This document shows, piece by piece, positions 1-6,945 of a DNA stretch of 34,737 nucleotides. Made by a program: the position numbers and the translations under genes. The notes beneath the pieces are model-generated. The model saw nothing but the letters and a program-made list of their open reading frames with translations. It ran no database searches and had not been told where the DNA came from. The stretch's first letter is position 1. Each line of letters begins with the position of its first letter. The stretch comes from an uncultured Pelagibacteraceae bacterium (GTDB lineage: Bacteria; Pseudomonadota; Alphaproteobacteria; Pelagibacterales; Pelagibacteraceae): NCBI GenBank assembly GCA_902555535.1, contig CACDTB010000010.1, positions 1-34,737 on the forward strand, written 5' to 3'.

Positions 1-2
1 TT

Positions 3-767
3 GTTACTTCGTTAAAGACAATGGAAGAAATCCGTCAAGGAACACTTTTAAGTTGGCCAAGTGGATTAAATTTGGAGTCTTGGGCAGTAGCATGGGGAGG
101 TCGAGGATATGGAGCTGGTGATACTTTTTTAAAACCATATTTTTGGAATTCAATCAAGATGGTTGTACCAGCAGTATTTTTTTCAACATTTATTGGAGCG
201 ATGACAGGTTATGTTTTAACTAAATGGAGATTTAAAGGAGATCAATGGGTTTTCCTTTTTTTATTATTTGGATGCTTCATACCTTTTCAAGCAATATTGC
301 TACCAATGGCTAGAACTCTTGGAGTATTAGGAATATCAAATTCTGTTATTGGATTAGTATTAGTGCATACTGTTTATGGTATTCCTTTTACTACATTATT
401 TTTTAGAAATTATTACGTTTCTGTACCAACGGAATTAGTTAAAGCTGCTAGAATAGACGGTGCTGGGTTTTTTAAAATTTTTTTTAAAATCCTACTTCCA
501 ATATCTGCACCGATTATTGTTGTAACAGTAATTTGGCAATTCACTCAAATATGGAATGATTTCTTATTTGGATCAACTTTCTCTTTTGGTGAAGCAGCGC
601 CTATACAAGTTGCTCTAAACAATATGGTTTTGTCTAGCACAAGTGTTAAAGAATATAATGTTGATATGGCTTCAGCTATTATAGCCGGTATACCAACACT
701 TATTGTTTATGTGTTAGCAGGTAAATATTTTATTAGAGGATTAACTTCAGGAGCAGTGAAAGGATAA
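3..767 (+). CDS. Sugar ABC transporter permease, MalG/UgpE type (5' truncated)
   Basis: Inner-membrane permease of a carbohydrate ABC importer. The frame is open from base 3, and the residues before the Met at 21 (VTSLKTMEEI) are the usual family stretch after the first membrane helix. So the Met at 21 is internal, and the true start and helix 1 lie left of the window. Several hydrophobic helices are visible. The EAA loop that docks on the ATPase is present (ELVKAARIDGAGFFKIF, about bases 434-485), followed by the ILLPIS segment. It ends two bases before the ATPase gene, so the two are co-transcribed. The binding protein and partner permease are expected upstream, outside the window. Family assignment is firm; the sugar is inferred from the catabolic genes that follow. 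Confidence 0.9.
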   Translation, partial: VTSLKTMEEIRQGTLLSWPSGLNLESWAVAWGGRGYGAGDTFLKPYFWNSIKMVVPAVFFSTFIGAMTGYVLTKWRFKGDQWVFLFLLFGCFIPFQAILLPMARTLGVLGISNSVIGLVLVHTVYGIPFTTLFFRNYYVSVPTELVKAARIDGAGFFKIFFKILLPISAPIIVVTVIWQFTQIWNDFLFGSTFSFGEAAPIQVALNNMVLSSTSVKEYNVDMASAIIAGIPTLIVYVLAGKYFIRGLTSGAVKG

Positions 768-769
768 CA

Positions 770-1864
770 ATGAAAACATTAAAAATTGAAGAATTATCAA
801 AAAACTTTGGATCAACTGAGGTTTTAAAAAAAATTAACTTAGAGATAGATGAAGGTAATTTTTTGGTTCTATTAGGACCTTCTGGTTGTGGAAAATCAAC
901 ATTACTTAATATCATCGCCGGTTTAGAGACTATTAATGAAGGAAATGTTTTTATTGATGATTACAATGTAAGTAAAGTTGAGCCAAAAGACAGAAATATT
1001 GCAATGGTTTTTCAATCTTATGCTTTATATCCATCAATGAATGTTAGAGAAAACATGATCTTTGGACTTAAACAAGCAAAAACATCTAAGGAAAAAATAG
1101 AGGAACAACTAGAAAAAGTATCTAAATTTTTGCAAGTTGATCAATTATTAGAGAGAAAACCATCACAATTATCTGGTGGTCAAAGACAACGTGTTGCAAT
1201 TGGTAGAGCTCTTGTAAGGGAGCCAAGAATATTTTTATTTGATGAACCTTTATCTAATTTGGATGCAAAACTAAGAGTTGAGATGAGAAGAGAGATCAAA
1301 AAACTTCACCAACAATTGAAAACAACAGTTGTTTATGTAACCCACGATCAAACTGAAGCAATGAGTTTAGGTACAAGAATTGCAATTATGAACCATGGTG
1401 TTATTCAACAAAATGATACACCTGAGAATATTTACAATAAACCAAGTAACACATTTGTAGCCGACTTTATTGGATCACCATCTATGAATTTAATTAAGGG
1501 AACTTTAAAAGATACTTCAGGCGAAATATCTTTTACAACAAGTAGATCTGAAATTGAAATTCCAATTAAAGATTACGAATTTAAAGATAAATCTAGTTTA
1601 AATAATAAAGAAGTTTTTTTTGGGATAAGGCCAGAACATATCTACTTTCAAAAATCTAATGAAAGAGATTTTGAAGTCAATTTAAGAGCAGATTTAAGTG
1701 AGTATATCGGTCATGAACAGATAATGACTTTTGATTTTGCTAATCAAGAACTCTTAGCTAAATTTCCTTCAATAATTAAAATCGAATTAACAAAAGAAAC
1801 AAAATTATATTTTGATTTAACTCAAACATCATTATTTGATGCCAAAACAGAGGAAAGAATCTAA
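770..1864 (+). CDS. Sugar ABC transporter ATP-binding protein, MalK/UgpC type
   Basis: Cytoplasmic ATPase that drives the sugar importer. At 364 aa it is the normal length for MalK/UgpC proteins. It has Walker A GPSGCGKST at residues 36-44, Q-loop Gln82, signature LSGGQ at 134-138, Walker B FLFDE at 155-159 and H-loop His192. A C-terminal TOBE-like region holds the family motif FGIRPEHI. The ATG at 770 follows the permease stop by two bases. MalK-type ATPases can serve several permeases, so the sugar cannot be read from this gene alone. Position ahead of five sugar-oxidising enzymes makes it the energiser of their uptake system. Confidence 0.93.
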   Translation: MKTLKIEELSKNFGSTEVLKKINLEIDEGNFLVLLGPSGCGKSTLLNIIAGLETINEGNVFIDDYNVSKVEPKDRNIAMVFQSYALYPSMNVRENMIFGLKQAKTSKEKIEEQLEKVSKFLQVDQLLERKPSQLSGGQRQRVAIGRALVREPRIFLFDEPLSNLDAKLRVEMRREIKKLHQQLKTTVVYVTHDQTEAMSLGTRIAIMNHGVIQQNDTPENIYNKPSNTFVADFIGSPSMNLIKGTLKDTSGEISFTTSRSEIEIPIKDYEFKDKSSLNNKEVFFGIRPEHIYFQKSNERDFEVNLRADLSEYIGHEQIMTFDFANQELLAKFPSIIKIELTKETKLYFDLTQTSLFDAKTEERI

Positions 1865-1865
1865 A

Positions 1866-2627
1866 ATGAAAGTAAAATATTCTGATTTAAAAAATAAAAG
1901 AGTATTTATTACAGGTGGAGGGTCAGGTATAGGTGCTTCAATTGTAGAACATTTTTGTGAACAAGAGTGTGAAGTATACTTTGTTGATATTAATGTAAAA
2001 GAGTCAAAAAAGTTATTAAACAATATAAATAAAAAAAAATTAAAAAAACCCTCTTTTATTGAATGTGATTTGTTAAATATTAAAAAATTACAAAAAATTA
2101 TTAAAAGGATTGTATCAACTAAAGGAACAATAAATGTACTTATTAATAATGCTGCGAATGATGAAAGACACAAAACTGAAGATGTTAATGAGCAATATTA
2201 TGAAAACAGAATGGCAATTAATTTAAAACATTATTTTTTTGCAGCTCAAGAGGTAGTAAAAGGTATGAAGAAAAATAAAAATGGTTCAATTGTTAATCTG
2301 AGCTCAGTATCATGGGTTCTAGGTGAAGGTGACAAGGTCATATATGAAACTGCAAAATCAGCTGTTGTTGGTTTAACGAGATCATTTGCTCAAGAATATG
2401 GCAAATACAATATACGAACTAATTCTGTTGTACCTGGTTCTATAGCGACAGAAAGACAAATTAAGCATTGGCTTACACCAAAATATAAAAAATTTATTTT
2501 AGAAAAACAGGCACTAAAAAGACAGCTAAAACCAGAAGATGTAGCAAAACTAGTTTTATTTTTGTCATCAGATCAATCCTCAGGATGTACTAAACAAAGT
2601 TTTGTTGTTGATGGTGGAATAACATAA
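1866..2627 (+). CDS. SDR sugar 1-dehydrogenase, XylB-like
   Basis: Short-chain dehydrogenase of 253 aa, predicted to oxidise an aldose to its lactone with NAD(P), the first step of the operon's pathway. It has the nucleotide motif TGGGSGIG at 16-23, NNAAN at 94-98, catalytic Ser146/147 in NLSS, and Tyr160 and Lys164 in YETAK. Asp41 after the second strand suggests NAD. The stretches NNAANDERHK and SSVSW resemble Caulobacter xylose dehydrogenase XylB as I remember that sequence. An earlier ATG at 1836 would overlap the ATPase gene by 29 bases; the ATG at 1866, one base after the ATPase stop, gives the normal N-terminus. Xylose is a plausible but unproven substrate; other pentoses, galactose or fucose are possible. 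Confidence 0.85.
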   Translation: MKVKYSDLKNKRVFITGGGSGIGASIVEHFCEQECEVYFVDINVKESKKLLNNINKKKLKKPSFIECDLLNIKKLQKIIKRIVSTKGTINVLINNAANDERHKTEDVNEQYYENRMAINLKHYFFAAQEVVKGMKKNKNGSIVNLSSVSWVLGEGDKVIYETAKSAVVGLTRSFAQEYGKYNIRTNSVVPGSIATERQIKHWLTPKYKKFILEKQALKRQLKPEDVAKLVLFLSSDQSSGCTKQSFVVDGGIT

Positions 2628-2635
2628 AAATTAAA

Positions 2636-4411
2636 GTGAAAAAATTTAAACTAAGAAGTAAAGAATGGTTTGATAATCCAAATGATCCTGGTCTTACAGC
2701 GCTTTATCTGGAGAGATATTTAAATTACGGATTAAAAAGAGAAGATCTTCAATCAGGTAAACCGATTATTGGTATTGCACAATCAGGAAGTGATCTTTCT
2801 CCTTGTAATAGGCATTTTCTGACATTAAGCAAAACTATTAAAGATGGAATAATAGAAGCAGGAGGTGTTCCAATGGAATTTCCTACTCATCCGATTCAAG
2901 AAACTGGAAAAAGACCTACAGCTGCTCTTGATCGAAATTTGTCTTATTTATCTTTGGTAGAGGTCCTTTATGGATATCCGATTGATGGAGTTATATTAAC
3001 AACTGGTTGTGATAAAACTACTCCTGCTGCCCTAATGGCAGCAGCAACAGTAAACATTCCATCAATAGTTTTATCAGGAGGGCCTATGTTAGATGGAAAT
3101 TATAAAGGAAAAAAAGCAGGATCTGGAACTATAATTTGGGAAGCACGAAAACTTCATGCGAAAGGTGAGATTAATTATGATGAATTTATGGATATGGCTG
3201 CAGCTTCTGCTCCAAGTATAGGTCACTGCAATACAATGGGGACTGCTTCCTCAATGAATTCAATTGCAGAAGCTCTAGGAATGTCTCTCCCAGGTGGAGC
3301 AATTATTCCAGCACCCTACAAAGAAAGAAAGGATATTTCTTTTAAAACAGGCAAAAGAATTGTTGAGATGGTTTTTGAAAATTTAACTCCTTCAAAGATT
3401 ATGACTAAAGAAGCATTTGAAAATGCAGTTTTAGTAGCAAGCGCAATTGGTGCTTCTAGTAATTGCCCTCCTCATTTAACAGCGATAGCAAGACATATGG
3501 GTGTAGATTTTAATCTAGAGCAATGGGAAAAATTAGGACACGATATTCCATTACTGGCAAACTGCCAACCAGCAGGTGAACATTTAATGGAGGGTTTTTT
3601 CAAAGCTGGTGGCGTGCCTGCTATAATGCAAGAATTGATTAAAAAAAATAGATTAAATACTAAAGTTCTAACAGTTACAGGAAAAACTCTTGAGGAAAAT
3701 TTAAATATAAAATTAGATGTTAATAGAGATGTTATCAAAGAATATGATAATCCATTATCCCAAAATGCAGGTTTTATTGTAATGAAAAGTAATTTTTTTA
3801 GTTCAGCTGTAATGAAAACCTCAGTTATAAGCCCTGAATTTAGAGAAAGATATTTATCTAATAAAGATAATTTAAATGTTTTTGAGGTAAAGGCAGTTGT
3901 TTTTGAGGGACCTGAGGATTATCATTCAAGAATAAATGATAAAAATTTAAATGTTGATGAAAACTCAATCTTGATAATTAGAGGATGCGGTCCCGTTGGA
4001 TATCCTGGGTCTGCTGAAGTAGTAAACATGCAACCACCTGATAATCTTTTAAAAAAAGGAATAAATACTTTGCCAACTTTAGGTGATGGAAGACAAAGCG
4101 GAACATCTGAAAGTCCATCTATTTTAAATGTCTCGCCAGAGTCAGCTATTGGGGGCGATTTATTGATAGTAGAAACTGGTGATAAAATTAAAATAGATTT
4201 AAATAATAGTAGAATAGATTTATTAATTTCAGAACAGGAGTTTAAAAAAAGAAAAGAAAATGTTAAATTGCCAATTCTAAACAATCAAACTCCATGGCAA
4301 GAAATTTCAAGAAAAATGGTAGGACAATTGGAGACCGGCAGTTGTTTAGAAACAGAAACTATTTTTTTAGACATAACCAACACAAAAGGGATGCCTAGAC
4401 ATTCTCACTAG
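2636..4411 (+). CDS. xylD: Sugar-acid dehydratase, IlvD/Edd family, XylD/arabonate dehydratase subgroup
   Basis: Iron-sulfur dehydratase predicted to turn an aldonic acid into its 2-keto-3-deoxy acid. It is 591 aa from a GTG start eight bases after the SDR stop. Cluster cysteines are likely Cys57 (SDLSPCNRH), Cys125 (TTGCDKTTP) and Cys198 (GHCNTMGTA). The N-terminal RSKEWFDNP, the phrases ALYLERYLNYG and LSGGPMLDG, and the C-terminal TPWQEI and MPRHSH mark the pentonate dehydratase branch rather than branched-chain amino acid IlvD or 6-phosphogluconate Edd. It fits Caulobacter xylonate dehydratase most closely from memory; L-arabonate or D-fuconate are alternatives. Its place between two SDR genes gives step three of a non-phosphorylative sugar pathway. 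Confidence 0.9.
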   Translation: MKKFKLRSKEWFDNPNDPGLTALYLERYLNYGLKREDLQSGKPIIGIAQSGSDLSPCNRHFLTLSKTIKDGIIEAGGVPMEFPTHPIQETGKRPTAALDRNLSYLSLVEVLYGYPIDGVILTTGCDKTTPAALMAAATVNIPSIVLSGGPMLDGNYKGKKAGSGTIIWEARKLHAKGEINYDEFMDMAAASAPSIGHCNTMGTASSMNSIAEALGMSLPGGAIIPAPYKERKDISFKTGKRIVEMVFENLTPSKIMTKEAFENAVLVASAIGASSNCPPHLTAIARHMGVDFNLEQWEKLGHDIPLLANCQPAGEHLMEGFFKAGGVPAIMQELIKKNRLNTKVLTVTGKTLEENLNIKLDVNRDVIKEYDNPLSQNAGFIVMKSNFFSSAVMKTSVISPEFRERYLSNKDNLNVFEVKAVVFEGPEDYHSRINDKNLNVDENSILIIRGCGPVGYPGSAEVVNMQPPDNLLKKGINTLPTLGDGRQSGTSESPSILNVSPESAIGGDLLIVETGDKIKIDLNNSRIDLLISEQEFKKRKENVKLPILNNQTPWQEISRKMVGQLETGSCLETETIFLDITNTKGMPRHSH

Positions 4412-4420
4412 AAAGGAAAT

Positions 4421-5164
4421 ATGAAAAAAAGACTTAATGGTAAAAATATCTTGGTAACAGCAGCTGGCCAAGGAATTGGTAAAGCTACCGCCATTGCTTT
4501 TCATAATGAAGGAGCTAGCGTTATTGCAACTGATATAAATGAAAAAACTTTAATCGATTTAAATAAAGAGTACCCAAATATCAAAGTACAAAAACTAGAC
4601 TCAACCAAAAATGAAGAAATTTTGAAATTTGTTAAAACATTAGATAGAGTTAATGTGTTGTTTAATGCTGTTGGTTTTGTACATCATGGAAGTATTTTGG
4701 AGTGTAATGAGAAAGATTGGGATTTTTCTTTTGATGTTAATATTAAATCTATGTATTTCATGTGTAAGGCTGTTATACCTTCTATGATAAAACATAATGG
4801 CGGATGTATTATTAATGTTTCTTCATGCGCCTCAAGTTTAAAGGGATTTCCAAATAGATTTGTTTATGGAACTACAAAAGGAGCAGTAATAGGTCTAACT
4901 AAATCAATTGCAGCTGATTATGTTAAAAAAAATATTAGATGTAATTCAATAGCACCTGGAACAGTGTTCTCTCCATCTTGGCAAGATAGAGTTAATCAAA
5001 GTCCAGATCCAGTCCAAGCAAAGAAAGATTTTATAGCGAGACAACCTATGGGCAGATTAGGAACAGCAGAGGAAATAGCTGCTGTAGCTGTTTATTTAGC
5101 AAGCGATGAAGCAACATTTACAACTGGAACAACAATTTCTGTAGACGGTGGAATTTCAATTTAA
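4421..5164 (+). CDS. SDR, 2-keto-3-deoxy-sugar-acid 4-dehydrogenase-like (BDH2/DHRS6 family)
   Basis: SDR of 247 aa with TAAGQGIG at 13-20, Asp38 in ATDIN (NAD preference), NVSS with Ser134/135, and Tyr149 and Lys153 in YGTTK. Stretches such as FNAVGFVHHG, EKDWDF and RQPMGR align by eye with the BDH2/DHRS6 family, whose bacterial members include 2-keto-3-deoxy-L-fuconate dehydrogenase. The predicted step is oxidation of carbon 4 of the keto-deoxy acid to a 2,4-diketo acid, which the adjacent FAH-family protein then cleaves. A 3-hydroxybutyrate dehydrogenase role is the main alternative, but the gene lies between the dehydratase (9-base gap) and the hydrolase (17-base gap), which favours sugar-acid oxidation. 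A good ribosome site (GAAAGGAAAT) precedes the ATG. Confidence 0.85.
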   Translation: MKKRLNGKNILVTAAGQGIGKATAIAFHNEGASVIATDINEKTLIDLNKEYPNIKVQKLDSTKNEEILKFVKTLDRVNVLFNAVGFVHHGSILECNEKDWDFSFDVNIKSMYFMCKAVIPSMIKHNGGCIINVSSCASSLKGFPNRFVYGTTKGAVIGLTKSIAADYVKKNIRCNSIAPGTVFSPSWQDRVNQSPDPVQAKKDFIARQPMGRLGTAEEIAAVAVYLASDEATFTTGTTISVDGGISI

Positions 5165-5181
5165 TTAGAGAAAGGATAATT

Positions 5182-6024
5182 ATGAAACTATTAAGAGTAG
5201 GAGATAAAGGAAAAGAAAAACCATCAGTATTAGATAAAGATGGAAAAATAAGAGATATCAGTTCTCAAGTAAAAGATTTGAATCCTGATAATCTAAATTT
5301 TCAAACTATATCTAAATTAAAAGATATAGATCTTTCATTATTACCAGAGCTTTCTAAAAGTGAGAGAATTGGTCCATGCATCACAAAGCCAGGAAAATTT
5401 GTGGCAATTGGTTTAAATTTTTCTGATCATGCCGCTGAGTCAAATTTGCCAGTACCCTCTGAACCTATAATGTTTATGAAAGCAACAAGTTCAATTAATG
5501 GACCTAACGATAATATAGAGATACTTCCTGATTCTAAAAAATTAGATTGGGAGGTTGAACTAGGAATAGTTATTGGAAAAGAAGCAAAACACATTAAACA
5601 GAGTGAGTCTCAAGATTATATTTTAGGATACTGTTTGGTTAACGATGTGAGCGAAAGAGAGTGGCAAATTGAAAAAATGGGACAGTGGGTTAAAGGAAAG
5701 TCACATGATACTTATGGACCAATTGGACCATATTTAGTCACTAAGGAAGATATAAAAGACATAAATAATCTTGAAATGTTTTTAGATGTTAATGGAGAAA
5801 GAATGCAAACAGGGAACACTAATACAATGATCTTTAATGTTGATACTATCGTATCTTATGTGAGTAAATTTATGTCACTACAAGCTGGAGATATAATTAC
5901 AACAGGAACTCCTCCAGGAGTAGGTATGGGTAAAAAACCACAATTATTTTTAAAAGCAGGAGATAAATTAAAATTATCAATTGAAAACTTAGGCGAACAA
6001 AATTCTCAAATTGTGCCTTTATAA
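5182..6024 (+). CDS. FAH-family hydrolase, 2,4-diketo-3-deoxy-sugar-acid hydrolase-like
   Basis: Fumarylacetoacetate-hydrolase-fold enzyme of 280 aa, expected to split a 2,4-diketo acid into pyruvate and a short hydroxy acid. Metal ligands are visible as Glu124 and Glu126 in DWEVELG and Asp155 in VNDVSERE; the family loop GTPPGVG is near residues 243-249. The N-terminal LLRVGDKGKEKPSVLD and the IGLNFSDHAAE stretch are those of the diketo-deoxyfuconate hydrolase (LRA6-like) subgroup. The Weimberg dehydratase XylX, also FAH-like, is about 100 aa longer, so this is not a canonical XylX. RBS GAGAAAGGA precedes the ATG. With a C5 substrate the products would be pyruvate and glycolate; with a 6-deoxyhexose, pyruvate and lactate. 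Confidence 0.85.
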   Translation: MKLLRVGDKGKEKPSVLDKDGKIRDISSQVKDLNPDNLNFQTISKLKDIDLSLLPELSKSERIGPCITKPGKFVAIGLNFSDHAAESNLPVPSEPIMFMKATSSINGPNDNIEILPDSKKLDWEVELGIVIGKEAKHIKQSESQDYILGYCLVNDVSEREWQIEKMGQWVKGKSHDTYGPIGPYLVTKEDIKDINNLEMFLDVNGERMQTGNTNTMIFNVDTIVSYVSKFMSLQAGDIITTGTPPGVGMGKKPQLFLKAGDKLKLSIENLGEQNSQIVPL

Positions 6025-6033
6025 ATTTTATTA

Positions 6034-6945
6034 ATGAGAAAAATAGTTACTTCTAATCCAAAAATACTTTGGAAATTAAAGTGTAAATTGGGTGAAGGTA
6101 CATTATGGGTGAGAGAACATAATTCAATTTATTTTGTTGATATTAAAAAAAAGAAATTTTTTTCTTTAAACATCAAGAACCGAAAAAAAAAAATCTTTAA
6201 TGTAAATAAAGAAATAGGTTTTTTAGCACATGTAAAAGGCTACGTTTTTATTTTAGGTCTTCAAGGTGAATTAAGAATCCAAAACATTAAAACAAAAAAA
6301 ATCTTAAAATCAATTTTTATAGAAAAAAATCTTAAAATGAACAGAATAAATGATGGAAAAACGGATCCTAAAGGCAACTTATGGTTTGGAACAATGGATA
6401 ATTTGGAGCGAAAAGTCGAAAAAGGTTCGCTTTATAAATTAGACAAAAACTTAATTATTACTAAGGTGGATACAAATTATAGAATTACAAATGGTCCAGC
6501 ATTTATTGATCAATTTAACTTTTATCATACAGATAGTTCAAAAAAAACAATCTATAAAATTAAAATAAGTAAAAGAAATAAAATTATAAGTAAAAAAATT
6601 TTTAAAAAATTTACATTACATGATGGTTCACCTGATGGAATGACAATAGATAAAGATAAAAATTTGTGGGTTGCTCATTTTCATGGAGCATGTATTTCAG
6701 TTTTTGATAAAAGGGCAAGATTAATTCATAAAATTCATCTTCCAGCAAAAAATGTGACTAATTGTACATTTGGAGGACAAAATAACACAGAACTTTTTAT
6801 TACAACAGCTACAAAGGGACTGAATAACTTTGATTTAAAAAATTTTAAATGCTCTGGTTTTTTATTTAGTGTAAAATCTAATGTGAAGGGACTATTACAA
6901 AAAAAATTTATTATAAAAAATGCAAAAAAGAGATCTTTATTATGA
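6034..6945 (+). CDS. SMP-30/gluconolactonase-family sugar lactonase (XylC-like)
   Basis: Six-bladed beta-propeller lactonase of 303 aa that would open the sugar lactone made by the XylB-like SDR. Metal ligands expected for the family are present: Glu21 in LGEGTLW, Asn153 in TNGPAF and Asp201 in SPDGM. A substrate-side Arg103/Asn106/Asp107 cluster lies in NRINDGK, with blade repeats GNLWFGT and KNLWVAH. The protein is unusually lysine-rich, and a run of eleven A (6183-6193) codes for Lys-Lys-Lys without breaking the frame. It starts nine bases after the hydrolase and its last 26 bases overlap ppc. A lactonase within the operon completes the chain from sugar to acid. Specificity (xylonolactone or other) cannot be told from sequence. 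Confidence 0.85.
   Translation: MRKIVTSNPKILWKLKCKLGEGTLWVREHNSIYFVDIKKKKFFSLNIKNRKKKIFNVNKEIGFLAHVKGYVFILGLQGELRIQNIKTKKILKSIFIEKNLKMNRINDGKTDPKGNLWFGTMDNLERKVEKGSLYKLDKNLIITKVDTNYRITNGPAFIDQFNFYHTDSSKKTIYKIKISKRNKIISKKIFKKFTLHDGSPDGMTIDKDKNLWVAHFHGACISVFDKRARLIHKIHLPAKNVTNCTFGGQNNTELFITTATKGLNNFDLKNFKCSGFLFSVKSNVKGLLQKKFIIKNAKKRSLL

Noticed and set aside
1836..1865. Upstream ATG extension of the first SDR
   Set aside because: The added residues overlap the ATPase gene and do not fit the SDR N-terminus; the ATG at 1866 does.
3472..4284. Two open frames on the minus strand inside the dehydratase gene
   Set aside because: They lie fully opposite a well-recognised gene and have no family signs; shadows of its codon use.
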